From Oscillatoriaceae cyanobacterium Prado104 (GTDB lineage Bacteria; Cyanobacteriota; Cyanobacteriia; Cyanobacteriales; Microcoleaceae): a DNA stretch of 52,194 nucleotides. The stretch spans positions 1 through 52,194 of the forward strand of contig JALOON010000106.1 in assembly GCA_025454405.1 (NCBI GenBank). The letters run 5' to 3'. Position numbers and translations under genes: made by a program. Positions 24,898-32,223 of this stretch are shown piece after piece. The notes beneath the pieces were generated by a model, which worked only from the letters and a program-made list of their open reading frames with translations, had not been told where the DNA came from and did not search any database. Position 1 is the first letter of the stretch. Each line of letters begins with the position of its first letter.

Positions 24898-25536
24898 GAT
24901 CTTCTTATTTTTTTGATGGGTTGCGGCACAAAAATCACCAAATCCTGCAATCTCACTCTTGACCGACAAGTTCGTTAAACCCCTTGTCAAAAGTCTGTCT
25001 TGGGCTGGCAAGAAACCTACCTCACAAGAGTTTTTGGAGGGAGCCATCAGGCAGTCGTTGATTTCGGAATGAAGTTGTTTGCTGGTTGTGCGTTCCTTGT
25101 AACGCTCTTGCAGTAACGTTCGAGAACCTCTCCGCAAGCGGGCGTACAATGCGCGCGCCAGCCTGAATTTTGTTGCCGTTACACTAATCCAACTCAGGCT
25201 TTCACAAACCGGAAAGAGGTCTTCACCTCTGACCTTGGGATGGCTCTAGTGGTAACGGTACATCACACCTCTAACCATGTATTATATATCACCTGCTATT
25301 GGGAGTGCGAGCTTGATTTGCTGAGATATCGAGAGATAGGGTGCCACCAATGGAGGGTTTTGCCCTTTTGACGCGACGCCACACAAAAGTGAAGGTATTA
25401 ATAATAACTCTTAACTTGTTTTCATCTCCGTAGTGCGGAAATTCTGCTCAGTGACTGTAATCAGGGATCGAGTGCTTTCTACCGCCAAAGTTCACCCTCC
25501 CTCCACGCACTGACGTTTAGTTGAGTATTAAGAACT

Positions 25537-26142
25537 ATGAACCGTATCTGCAAACAGTTCGGGTATTTAAGCGCCTGGTTAATTTTGATGGGCGGTAGCA
25601 GTTGTTCTCGCTATGGTGCAGCTAACTCGACCGCAAACCAGGGCCCATCCCACACTAACGTCCGTCAATTCGGGTACCTACAGCTAGCGGACGATCGAAT
25701 TGAAGCTCAACCGAGCCAACTAACACAGCCCTCTAACTCTGTTTCCTCGGTTGCAGACAACCCAGCAGCCTCCGAGAATACTGTTACCGTGACGGTTTAT
25801 AAGGTAGACAACCTGTGTCAATCGCTGAAGCCGGAAACTATTACAGGCCCGGACGATAGGTTAATGTCATCTGCGGTTAATGAAGTATTAAAGCAGCCGG
25901 TTTTTGCCAGTCTTGGTTTGGTTGGCTACCGGCTCAAGATCGATCGCTCCCTCGGAATAGCTACCGTGGATTTGCGCGCAGCCGGACAGTCGCGACAGAA
26001 ATTGCAGGATCTGTCTAGCTGTCAAATGCTGGGTTTGTTTGGGGGGCTGCGCCAAACTTTAACTAGTTATGCTCCTTGGCAAGTCAAAACTGTGCGTTTT
26101 ACAGAGCTTGGAGAGGATATTGTGACTACCGTTAGAGAATAA
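25537..26142 (+). CDS. GerMN-domain lipoprotein
   Basis: A 201-residue protein with a lipoprotein signal (WLILMGGSSC, Cys at about 23) and a linker rich in Ser, Gln and Asn. A GerMN-like domain follows from about residue 87: VTVYKVDNLCQSL, MSSAVNEVLKQPVF, GYRLKIDRSLGIATVDLRA, LFGGLRQTLTSY and VKTVRFTELGEDI. GerMN domains occur in envelope proteins of many bacteria, not only sporeformers, and probably bind ligands at the envelope. Precise function unknown. It is a single-gene unit. Confidence 0.65.
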   Translation: MNRICKQFGYLSAWLILMGGSSCSRYGAANSTANQGPSHTNVRQFGYLQLADDRIEAQPSQLTQPSNSVSSVADNPAASENTVTVTVYKVDNLCQSLKPETITGPDDRLMSSAVNEVLKQPVFASLGLVGYRLKIDRSLGIATVDLRAAGQSRQKLQDLSSCQMLGLFGGLRQTLTSYAPWQVKTVRFTELGEDIVTTVRE

Positions 26143-26439
26143 ATACTCATACCAAATCCGAGTTATTCACACCTTTTTCGACTCGGTGGTTAAAAGCAAG
26201 ACGATCGCCCAGCAACTGCTGTGGCTGTAAATTCCACTGCGAACCCAGAAATAATTCAGCTTGCAAATCGCCCGCGCCCTCCAATTCAGGTTTTGGGCCT
26301 AAAATTGGAGGAGCCTCGCGATCGCGCTCTCAAAGTATCGGCCGTCAAAGCAAGCTAAAAGCAAAAGTGGGTGATTGCAAAAGACCTCTTGAGGGATCGA
26401 AAGCGCGACTGCAATAATTTAAAGACATATGCATACCCT

Positions 26440-26632
26440 GTTATTCAGCAAGGACGGAAGCGAGTCGGCACTGCCAGCAATCTTCCGGCCTCTTTATTTT
26501 TTAGGTGTGTTTTCGATCTACCTCACCATTTCTGTGATTCAGGTTCCCGTTATTCGGCAAGGACGGAAGCTAGCCGGCACCGAGGGCATTTTTCCAATCT
26601 CTTGATTTTTGAGAGGTTTTCGTCGCGATCCC
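26440..26632. repeat. degenerate direct repeat of about 85 bp, spacing 109 bp
   Basis: Two related copies start GTTATTCAGCAAGGACGGAAG (26440) and GTTATTCGGCAAGGACGGAAG (26549). Each continues with a GNC/CGGCAC block, a CTCTT-rich block and GTTTTCG. It sits in the otherwise gene-free interval 26143-26934, which also holds CCCCTCTCCC-type low-complexity sequence near 26767-26810. Confidence 0.75.
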
Positions 26633-26934
26633 AGCGAGCGCGATCTGGAAGATAGGGCAGATGGAAGGGGGAGAGAATAGTTTTGAATTTTCGATCGAAC
26701 CGCCACAGCTCTTGTGATTTCGATCGCCAGCCTATCTCAAATCAACCAGCACTGGGATGAGATACGTTCCCCCTTCTCCCCCTCTCCCACGCTTTCCCTC
26801 ATCCCTACTTCCCGTTAGCAAGCCAGGATTTCGGATCGCCATCGAAAGATTTTGCCTCTTAATTTAACCAAAATCGGCTGCTAGTTTAAGAAATTGCTAA
26901 GAAACAATTAATGACTTATTAAATAATCTCCCAC

Positions 26935-27222
26935 TCAATCTTCCGTTTTCAGAAATTCCGACACCGAGACAGACTTGGGGAGATTCTCGATGTCTTGAAT
27001 TTCGCTTTCGTGGGCAAAAAACTCCACTTCTTTATCATCAATTGCCACCTGATAGCTGGCGGTAGCTGTCACAATGCGCCTCTTTTTTTTATCTTCGATC
27101 AGCACCCAGCAGACGACGGGTCTTACCCACCGCTCAACGTGCTGGTTCTGCTTGGTACTCCCAAAAGCATACCAACCCTTAGCTTCAATAATTTGAAGCA
27201 CTTTAAAATCGTTATTTGCCAT
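26935..27222 (-). CDS. hypothetical small soluble protein
   Basis: A 95-residue protein starting MANNDFKVLQIIEAKGWYAF, with a central strand-rich part (VVCWVLIEDKKKRRIVTATA) and an acidic C-terminus. The start is set by GGAGGT, five bases before ATG 27222; a frame back to 27321 lacks a ribosome site. No signal or membrane segment. I do not recognise the family; the pattern of short strands suggests a small beta-barrel-like fold. The flanking interval 27223-27700 shows no gene. Confidence 0.55.
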   Translation of the reverse strand: MANNDFKVLQIIEAKGWYAFGSTKQNQHVERWVRPVVCWVLIEDKKKRRIVTATASYQVAIDDKEVEFFAHESEIQDIENLPKSVSVSEFLKTED

Positions 27223-27733
27223 ATACCTCCCAATCGGGCCAACTCCATCATTAATCTTCAGGTCGAACGCCGCGCTTGCCAAGCAGGGTAAGGCTTCTAT
27301 ACTTCTAAACCAAACTCGCAAACCGCGTTTTCAGTTTCAACAGCAGCCCGTTTCCGGGACTCGACCAGGGCAATCGCCAGCTCAATTTTAGTGCTATTTT
27401 TTTGAGTAAATCTCCCACTATTACCCTAAAACATTTATACTGCGTCTTCAACTATATCTTCAAAAACAATTGTTGCAGTAGGCTTGACAACAACCAGATA
27501 GAGCGCAGCTAGCTGCATCTAAGTCTGGTCTAACAACCGCTTCTCAAGCTATATAATATCTATCGAATTACCATACGGTTCAGACTTTTTGCGACAACAG
27601 ACAGTCAATTTGTCAGGGTGTGAAAATTATATCGGAGACTGCCGCTTTCAATTTTAAGCCTCGGCGTACATAGTTCCAAAATAATTGTATGGTGTAATAG
27701 TTGGTTGTCAAAAGTCAATCGCGCTTAACTATT

Positions 27734-28000
27734 GTGTCTCACTCTTCTATTAGCATCACCGTTAAACTGTTCGCCGCTTTCAGTGAAGCCTGGGGCGTTT
27801 CCGAACTTAAATTAGAATTTCCCCCAGGCACCCCCGTGTCTGGGGTCCTCGAACATTCTATCGCCCAACATCCCCAACTCGAACAGTGGCGCGATCGCAC
27901 CCGCTTCGGTCTCAACCTCGAATTTGTCGCCCCTGACACCCCCCTACAAGACGGCGACGAAGTTGTACTCATTCCCCCTGTCAGCGGCGGCTCGTTTTGA
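27734..28000 (+). CDS. moaD: MoaD/ThiS-family sulfur carrier (molybdopterin synthase small subunit)
   Basis: An 88-residue beta-grasp protein with ITVKLFAAFSEAWG at the N-terminus, VALIPPVSGG-like VVLIPPVSGGSF at the C-terminus and EFVAPDTPLQDGDE before it. In MoaD the terminal Gly-Gly is thiocarboxylated and donates sulfur to molybdopterin. Here two extra residues (SF) follow the Gly-Gly, so the tail would need trimming or the protein works differently. The GTG at 27734 gives the normal N-terminus; a TTG at 27701 adds 11 residues. No other molybdenum cofactor gene is adjacent. Confidence 0.75.
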   Translation: MSHSSISITVKLFAAFSEAWGVSELKLEFPPGTPVSGVLEHSIAQHPQLEQWRDRTRFGLNLEFVAPDTPLQDGDEVVLIPPVSGGSF

Positions 28001-28271
28001 GCTACCTGCAAGTTCTGTTGCAGTGAAACTCATAAGTACCTGGGCAGAATTATTTACACATTACGTTTCCTGCTCTGTACGGTTTTTCAATGGTTCTGGG
28101 CAAACTTAGTAGGTAATTTATTTTGCTCAGGCACTTACCATTTTTCTAAAGATCCGATAGAGATAAAGGACGACAAGACCTTGTAATTATCTCCTTTCCC
28201 TGTTTGCGAAAGTCTGTCATAACTTTAAAAAAATGGTATCAATTCATTTTTGTCAAAAAAACCCGTTTTAT

Positions 28272-28495
28272 CGCTACTCGCGAGATAATTGCGATCGCCC
28301 TAACCTCAGACCTCAGAAACCGGGTTTCTTCCTTAATTTTTGGTACTTAACCCAGATTTGTCGCAGAAACCCGGTTTCTCGCTACTCAACGAGATAATTG
28401 CGATCGCCCTAACCTCAGAAACCGGGTTTCTTCCTTAATTTTTTGTACTGCGCCAAGATTTATCGCAGAAACCCGGTTTCTCGCTACCCAACGAG
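28272..28495. repeat. tandem duplicated unit with four AGAAACCCGGTTTCT palindromes
   Basis: Two adjacent copies of about 105 bases share CGCTACTC, GAGATAATTGCGATCGCCC, TAACCTCAGAAACCGGG and CTTCCTTAATTTTT. The palindromes lie at 28315-28329, 28365-28379, 28417-28431 and 28467-28481 in alternating orientation. A half copy of the GTAGTGAGGAC hairpin follows near 28501. All of 28001-28544 is gene-free and lies between convergent genes. Confidence 0.85.
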
Positions 28496-28544
28496 AGATT
28501 TGTTGTGAGGACTTCAGTCCGCCATAAGATCGCAAATCCAACTA

Positions 28545-30281
28545 CTACATTCGGGCAAGCAAAGGAGCAGCCTGCAACAACTGTTGCGTGTAAGGATGCT
28601 GCGGGTTAGTAAAAATATCCCGAGTCTTCCCAATTTCAACTATTTTACCAGAATTCATTACCGCAATGCGATCGCAAAAATATCTGGCTACCCACAAATC
28701 GTGAGTAATAAACAAATAAGTGAGGTTAAATTCTTGTTTTAACTCCAACATTAATTCTAAAACTTGCGTTTGCACGCTCGCATCCAACATACTTACAGGT
28801 TCGTCGCAAATAATCAATTGCGGTCGCGAAATCAAAGCCCTGGCGATCGCAACTCGCTGCTGCTGTCCCCCCGACAATTCCCCCGGATAGCGGTTCCAGA
28901 ATTCCCCAGCAGGCGTCAAACCGACCCTTTCTAACATTTGCATTACTTGTTTCTTAGCTTCCTCTGGAGTTGCTAATTTGTGAATGAATAAAGGGTCAGC
29001 AATACTTTGCCCGACAGTCATCACCGGATTCAAGCAAGCATGGGGATCTTGAAATACCATTTGCATTTCGCGGCGGTGTTTTCTCACAGCATTGCGATCG
29101 AGTGATGTTAAATTTGTGCCGAGAAATTCCACTTTACCGCCCGTGGGAGGAATCAACTGCAAAATCGTCCGAGACAAGGTACTTTTGCCGCATCCCGATT
29201 CCCCCACTAACCCCAATATTTCACCTCGATCGAGCCTTAAACTCACCCCATCTACAGCTTTAATTACTTCTCGTTTCTTAGCAAATATCTGTTCTAAAAA
29301 ATTGCTTTCCAAACTGTAATGCTGCTGCAAATCCGTCACGCTCAAAAGAGGCAAATCAGACTGAGATTGCATCTGAGAAATTTCCCGTTCTCCTCTTCCT
29401 TCTTCCTTCTTCCCTCTTGCTTCTGCCCGATCTTCTCTTGCTTCTTCCTTCTTCCTTCTTCCTTCTTCCTTCTCTTCCTTCTCTTCCTTCTGAATGTGCA
29501 AAGCAGCATTTAAGAGCGATCGAGTATATGCGTGCTGCGGTTTTCCAAAAACATCTGCAACCGGACCAGTTTCTACTACTTTACCTCCATACATTACCGC
29601 AATGCGATCGCAGTATTCGCCCACCATTGCTAAATCGTGAGAAATCAACAGAATTGCCGTTCCCCGTTGGGCACAAAGCCGCGTTAATTCTTGCAAAATT
29701 TGAGCGGCAACTGTTACGTCCAAACTGGTAGTCGGTTCGTCCGCCACAATCAATTTAGGATCGAGCAACAAAGCTAGAGCAATTGCTACTCTCTGTCGCA
29801 TTCCGCCGCTAAATTCGTGGGGAAATTGCGACCAACGAGACGCAGGAATTTTTACCGCTTCTAAAATTTCGATCGCCCGTTTTTTCGCTTGCGATTTCGA
29901 CAAATTCGGTCTGTGGGCTTGCAAAGTTTCAATGCAATGTTCCCCAACAGTCATCAACGGATCGAGACGAGTCATCGGATCTTGAAAAATCAGCGCCACA
30001 GCTTCCCCGCGAAACCGCCTCAGGCGGGATGCATCCATCTCAAAAACCGACTCTCCCGAAAAACTAACTCGCCCTTCAATCTGCGTCGGTTCCGGTAGCA
30101 AGCGCATTGCAGCGCGTCCCAAAGTTGACTTGCCGCACCCGGATTCGCCAACTAATCCCAACTTTTCTCCCGGTTGTAGCGTCAGGGAAACGCCGTCAAC
30201 AGCCCAACCGGATTGACCCCGCCTCTGGGGGTAAGCTACTCGCAAATTTTCAACGGAAAACAAAGGATAGTTATCAGTCAT
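28545..30281 (-). CDS. dipeptide/oligopeptide-type ABC transporter, two fused ATPase domains
   Basis: A 578-residue protein with two nucleotide-binding domains, corresponding to DppD and DppF fused. Domain 1 (about 1-262) has Walker A GESGCGKST (45-53), the signature SGGMRQR and LIVADEPTTSLD. Domain 2 (about 311-578) has Walker A GESGCGKST (360-368), SGGQQQR and LIICDEPVSMLD. Each domain includes the extra C-terminal part typical of peptide-transport ATPases. The linker (263-300) is a run of lysine, glutamate and arginine encoded by the GAAGGAA polypurine repeat. No permease or binding-protein gene is adjacent, so partners are encoded elsewhere. Substrate could be peptides, nickel or other small molecules. 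Confidence 0.88.
   Translation of the reverse strand: MTDNYPLFSVENLRVAYPQRRGQSGWAVDGVSLTLQPGEKLGLVGESGCGKSTLGRAAMRLLPEPTQIEGRVSFSGESVFEMDASRLRRFRGEAVALIFQDPMTRLDPLMTVGEHCIETLQAHRPNLSKSQAKKRAIEILEAVKIPASRWSQFPHEFSGGMRQRVAIALALLLDPKLIVADEPTTSLDVTVAAQILQELTRLCAQRGTAILLISHDLAMVGEYCDRIAVMYGGKVVETGPVADVFGKPQHAYTRSLLNAALHIQKEEKEEKEEGRRKKEEAREDRAEARGKKEEGRGEREISQMQSQSDLPLLSVTDLQQHYSLESNFLEQIFAKKREVIKAVDGVSLRLDRGEILGLVGESGCGKSTLSRTILQLIPPTGGKVEFLGTNLTSLDRNAVRKHRREMQMVFQDPHACLNPVMTVGQSIADPLFIHKLATPEEAKKQVMQMLERVGLTPAGEFWNRYPGELSGGQQQRVAIARALISRPQLIICDEPVSMLDASVQTQVLELMLELKQEFNLTYLFITHDLWVARYFCDRIAVMNSGKIVEIGKTRDIFTNPQHPYTQQLLQAAPLLARM
29382..29495. repeat. polypurine repeat inside the ABC ATPase linker
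   Basis: CTTCCTTCTTCC-type sequence on the plus strand encodes the highly charged linker of the fused ATPase. The same sequence type forms intergenic tracts at 13990-14142 and near 2400-2506, so it seems to have expanded or inserted in frame where the protein tolerates it. Confidence 0.85.
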
Positions 30282-30330
30282 TAGTGATTAGTGATTAGTG
30301 ATTAGTGATTAGTAATTAGCTATTAGCTAT
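30281..30330. repeat. TTAGTGA tandem repeat
   Basis: Five or so copies of TTAGTGA and relatives (TTAGTAA, TTAGCTA) lie directly upstream of the ABC ATPase start. Confidence 0.85.
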
Positions 30331-30384
30331 TATTTATTGCTTCTCAGTCATCAGTCAGTTTGATTAGCCATGTTTGAATTTTTG

Positions 30385-30742
30385 AGTTGTGAACTTCAGA
30401 ACTGTCTTGAACTCAAAACTCAAAATTCAAAACTCAAAACTCCCGCAAACTGTCTTGAACTCAAAACTCAAAATTCAAAATCCAAAACTTCTTACCAACA
30501 GTCAGGAGAAGTTCTGAGTTTTAAGTTTTGAGTTGTGAATTAAGAACTGTCTTGAACTCAAAACTCAAAATTCAAAACTCAAAACTCCTGAGAACTGTCT
30601 TCAACTCAAAACTCAAAATTCAAAACTCAAAACTCCTGAGAACTGTCTTCAACTCAAAACTCAAAATTCAAAACTCAAAACTCCCGCAAACTGTCTTCAA
30701 CTCAAAACTCAAAACTCAAAACTCAAAACTCAAAACTCCTTA
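30385..30742. repeat. AACTCAAAACTC array with a 48-bp higher-order unit
   Basis: A 350-base array of AACTCAAAACTCAAAATTC-type units punctuated by GAACTGTCTTNAACTC. The higher-order unit measures 48 bases (for example 30590 to 30638). One inverted stretch (GTTTTGAGTT) occurs near 30521-30540. It can be read as a repetitive NSKLKIQNSKL peptide on the plus strand, judged not a real gene. It fills the interval between the ABC ATPase and the zinc-ribbon gene. Confidence 0.9.
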
Positions 30743-30749
30743 GAACTGA

Positions 30750-31331
30750 CTAAATTCCCTTCCGCTTCAACTCAGCTTTCCGCAGAATGTAAGTAGCCGC
30801 GCAATCTGCATGGGGATGGTCTGCTAAAACTTCCGCAAGTTCCAACACGTACCCGGCAAGTTGCGTTCCCAATTTGTCAACGAGCACTTGACGTTCCCGA
30901 GAGGCCAGTTCCTGGACGCGGGCCTGTGCTTGCCAGGTGGGAGAAAACATCTTGTCAATCTCCGTGTGGAGTCCCAGACTTTCCAGAATGTCCCATTCGC
31001 CGTTATCGCACCAAATTCCCCCGCAAAGCTGGCACCGTTCTATGTAAAAAGGAATGCGGCTGAAGGGAACTTTCGCCCGCGACAGATAGTGACCGTCTTC
31101 CGGACACAGCGCAGCTTTGCTGTCGTAGGGAGACGGTGTAAATTCTATGCCCAGAGTGCCTGTCTCCTGCTGTTCGGATTTAAGCGACCACAGGCGCTGG
31201 TTCTTTTGCCAAGTTTCGTATTCTTTGCCTGGAATCCAGATGCCGTAACAGTTAGGACACCAAGCTACCGACATGCTACCGGCTAGGGTGCCGCCTTCTA
31301 GATTCGGATGTTTGCATTTTGGACATTGCAC
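30750..31331 (-). CDS. double zinc-ribbon (zf-TFIIB-like) protein
   Basis: A 193-residue soluble protein with two zinc-ribbon units: CPKC (3-6) paired with CPNC (25-28), and CPEDGH paired with CQLCGGIWCDNGE around residues 75-110. The GIW(I/C) tryptophan motif after the second cysteine pair is typical of the zf-TFIIB group (PF13453) in bacteria. A helical C-terminal part (LASRERQVLVDKLG, VLELAEVLADHPHADCAA) follows. Function is unknown; possible roles are nucleic-acid or protein binding. It is followed on the same strand by no other gene; upstream lies the PatD-family gene. Confidence 0.75.
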   Translation of the reverse strand: MQCPKCKHPNLEGGTLAGSMSVAWCPNCYGIWIPGKEYETWQKNQRLWSLKSEQQETGTLGIEFTPSPYDSKAALCPEDGHYLSRAKVPFSRIPFYIERCQLCGGIWCDNGEWDILESLGLHTEIDKMFSPTWQAQARVQELASRERQVLVDKLGTQLAGYVLELAEVLADHPHADCAATYILRKAELKRKGI

Positions 31332-31375
31332 GGCTTTATCTCTCCTTGGCTTCTCAATTCCCTGTTAATCAGTTG

Positions 31376-31777
31376 TTAATTGTGCATCTTAGCGGTTTCT
31401 GAAGCATCAGAATTTTTTTGCAGCAGGGCGCTGCAATAGCCAATTAGCGTGTCGAGCCTCGCGATGGCTCCTTTTTGTCTCGATGCGGCTGTCGCCGGCT
31501 GTCGCGACGCTTGCAAAAACGTCACGTCTGTCGCCAACAGTCGCAGTTGTTTGTGAATTTCCGTCAGGTAGGGCTGTTCCGAGCGTATTTCCGATTGGTC
31601 TGACTCGCTGTTGCTGTCTGCCATAATTCGATCTGCAAAAAGTTGCTGTACTTTTTTGTATTCCGCTGCTACTAATGCCCGATCCAGATTGTTCTGGGAG
31701 GCTGTTCTTTTGAGTTCGTCGAGCGCTTGTTGTAATTCCCGGTAGCGCGATCGCCTGTCTTCGGAGAATATCATCAT
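31376..31777 (-). CDS. patD: PatD-family protein
   Basis: A 133-residue helical protein. The blocks YRELQQALDELKRTA, LTEIHKQLRLLATDVTFLQA and SRQ, then KGAIARLDTLIGYCSALL match the pattern of PatD, the heterocyst-frequency control protein of Anabaena, which binds the division protein FtsZ. Length agrees with the family. No heterocyst genes are seen nearby and PatD-like proteins also occur in cyanobacteria without heterocysts, where a cell-division role is more likely. The assignment is from remembered motif similarity. Confidence 0.65.
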   Translation of the reverse strand: MMIFSEDRRSRYRELQQALDELKRTASQNNLDRALVAAEYKKVQQLFADRIMADSNSESDQSEIRSEQPYLTEIHKQLRLLATDVTFLQASRQPATAASRQKGAIARLDTLIGYCSALLQKNSDASETAKMHN

Positions 31778-32223
31778 TTTGTTAAGAAATTTATATCTAT
31801 AATTAGGGTAGGCGATCGCTTAAAGTTTACAAATGGGGGAACCCAGCATTTAAGGAGCAATTTTGGGTCGATCGAACCAGTCCTTTTTCCTCTTGACGGG
31901 TGACTTGAGGCATCCGGCTTTGTTAATTAAGCCTTGCCTGTTGTGATGCCGGTCGCCCTTTCCGGTGGTGTAGCTGTCAAAATTATCTAATTTTACTCGA
32001 TCGAGACGTGGAAACGGCGGCTCTGATGTTACTATTGTTTCCCACCTGCGGGGGTGGGCGAGTCAAACTTAGATAGGTATAGTTGACAAAAAAATCGGCA
32101 ATTTTCTCGATCGACAATTTGTAGCTGTCGGGTAGTTTAGTATATCTAAACACAGAACTTTGGTAATTCAACCGACACCACACATTTAACCATTTGTATT
32201 TCTAAGTTTTAAAGGTGTACCCC

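Noticed and set aside
24898..25149. N-terminal extension of the COP23 protein
   Set aside because: A clean signal peptide begins at GTG 24897; the extra 84 residues have no recognisable feature.
26371..26655. Plus-strand open frame of 94 codons
   Set aside because: It crosses both degenerate direct-repeat copies in different registers, and codon use is atypical.
30528..30743. Plus-strand open frame of NSKLKIQ repeats
   Set aside because: It is a reading of the AACTCAAAACTC array without ribosome site or complexity.
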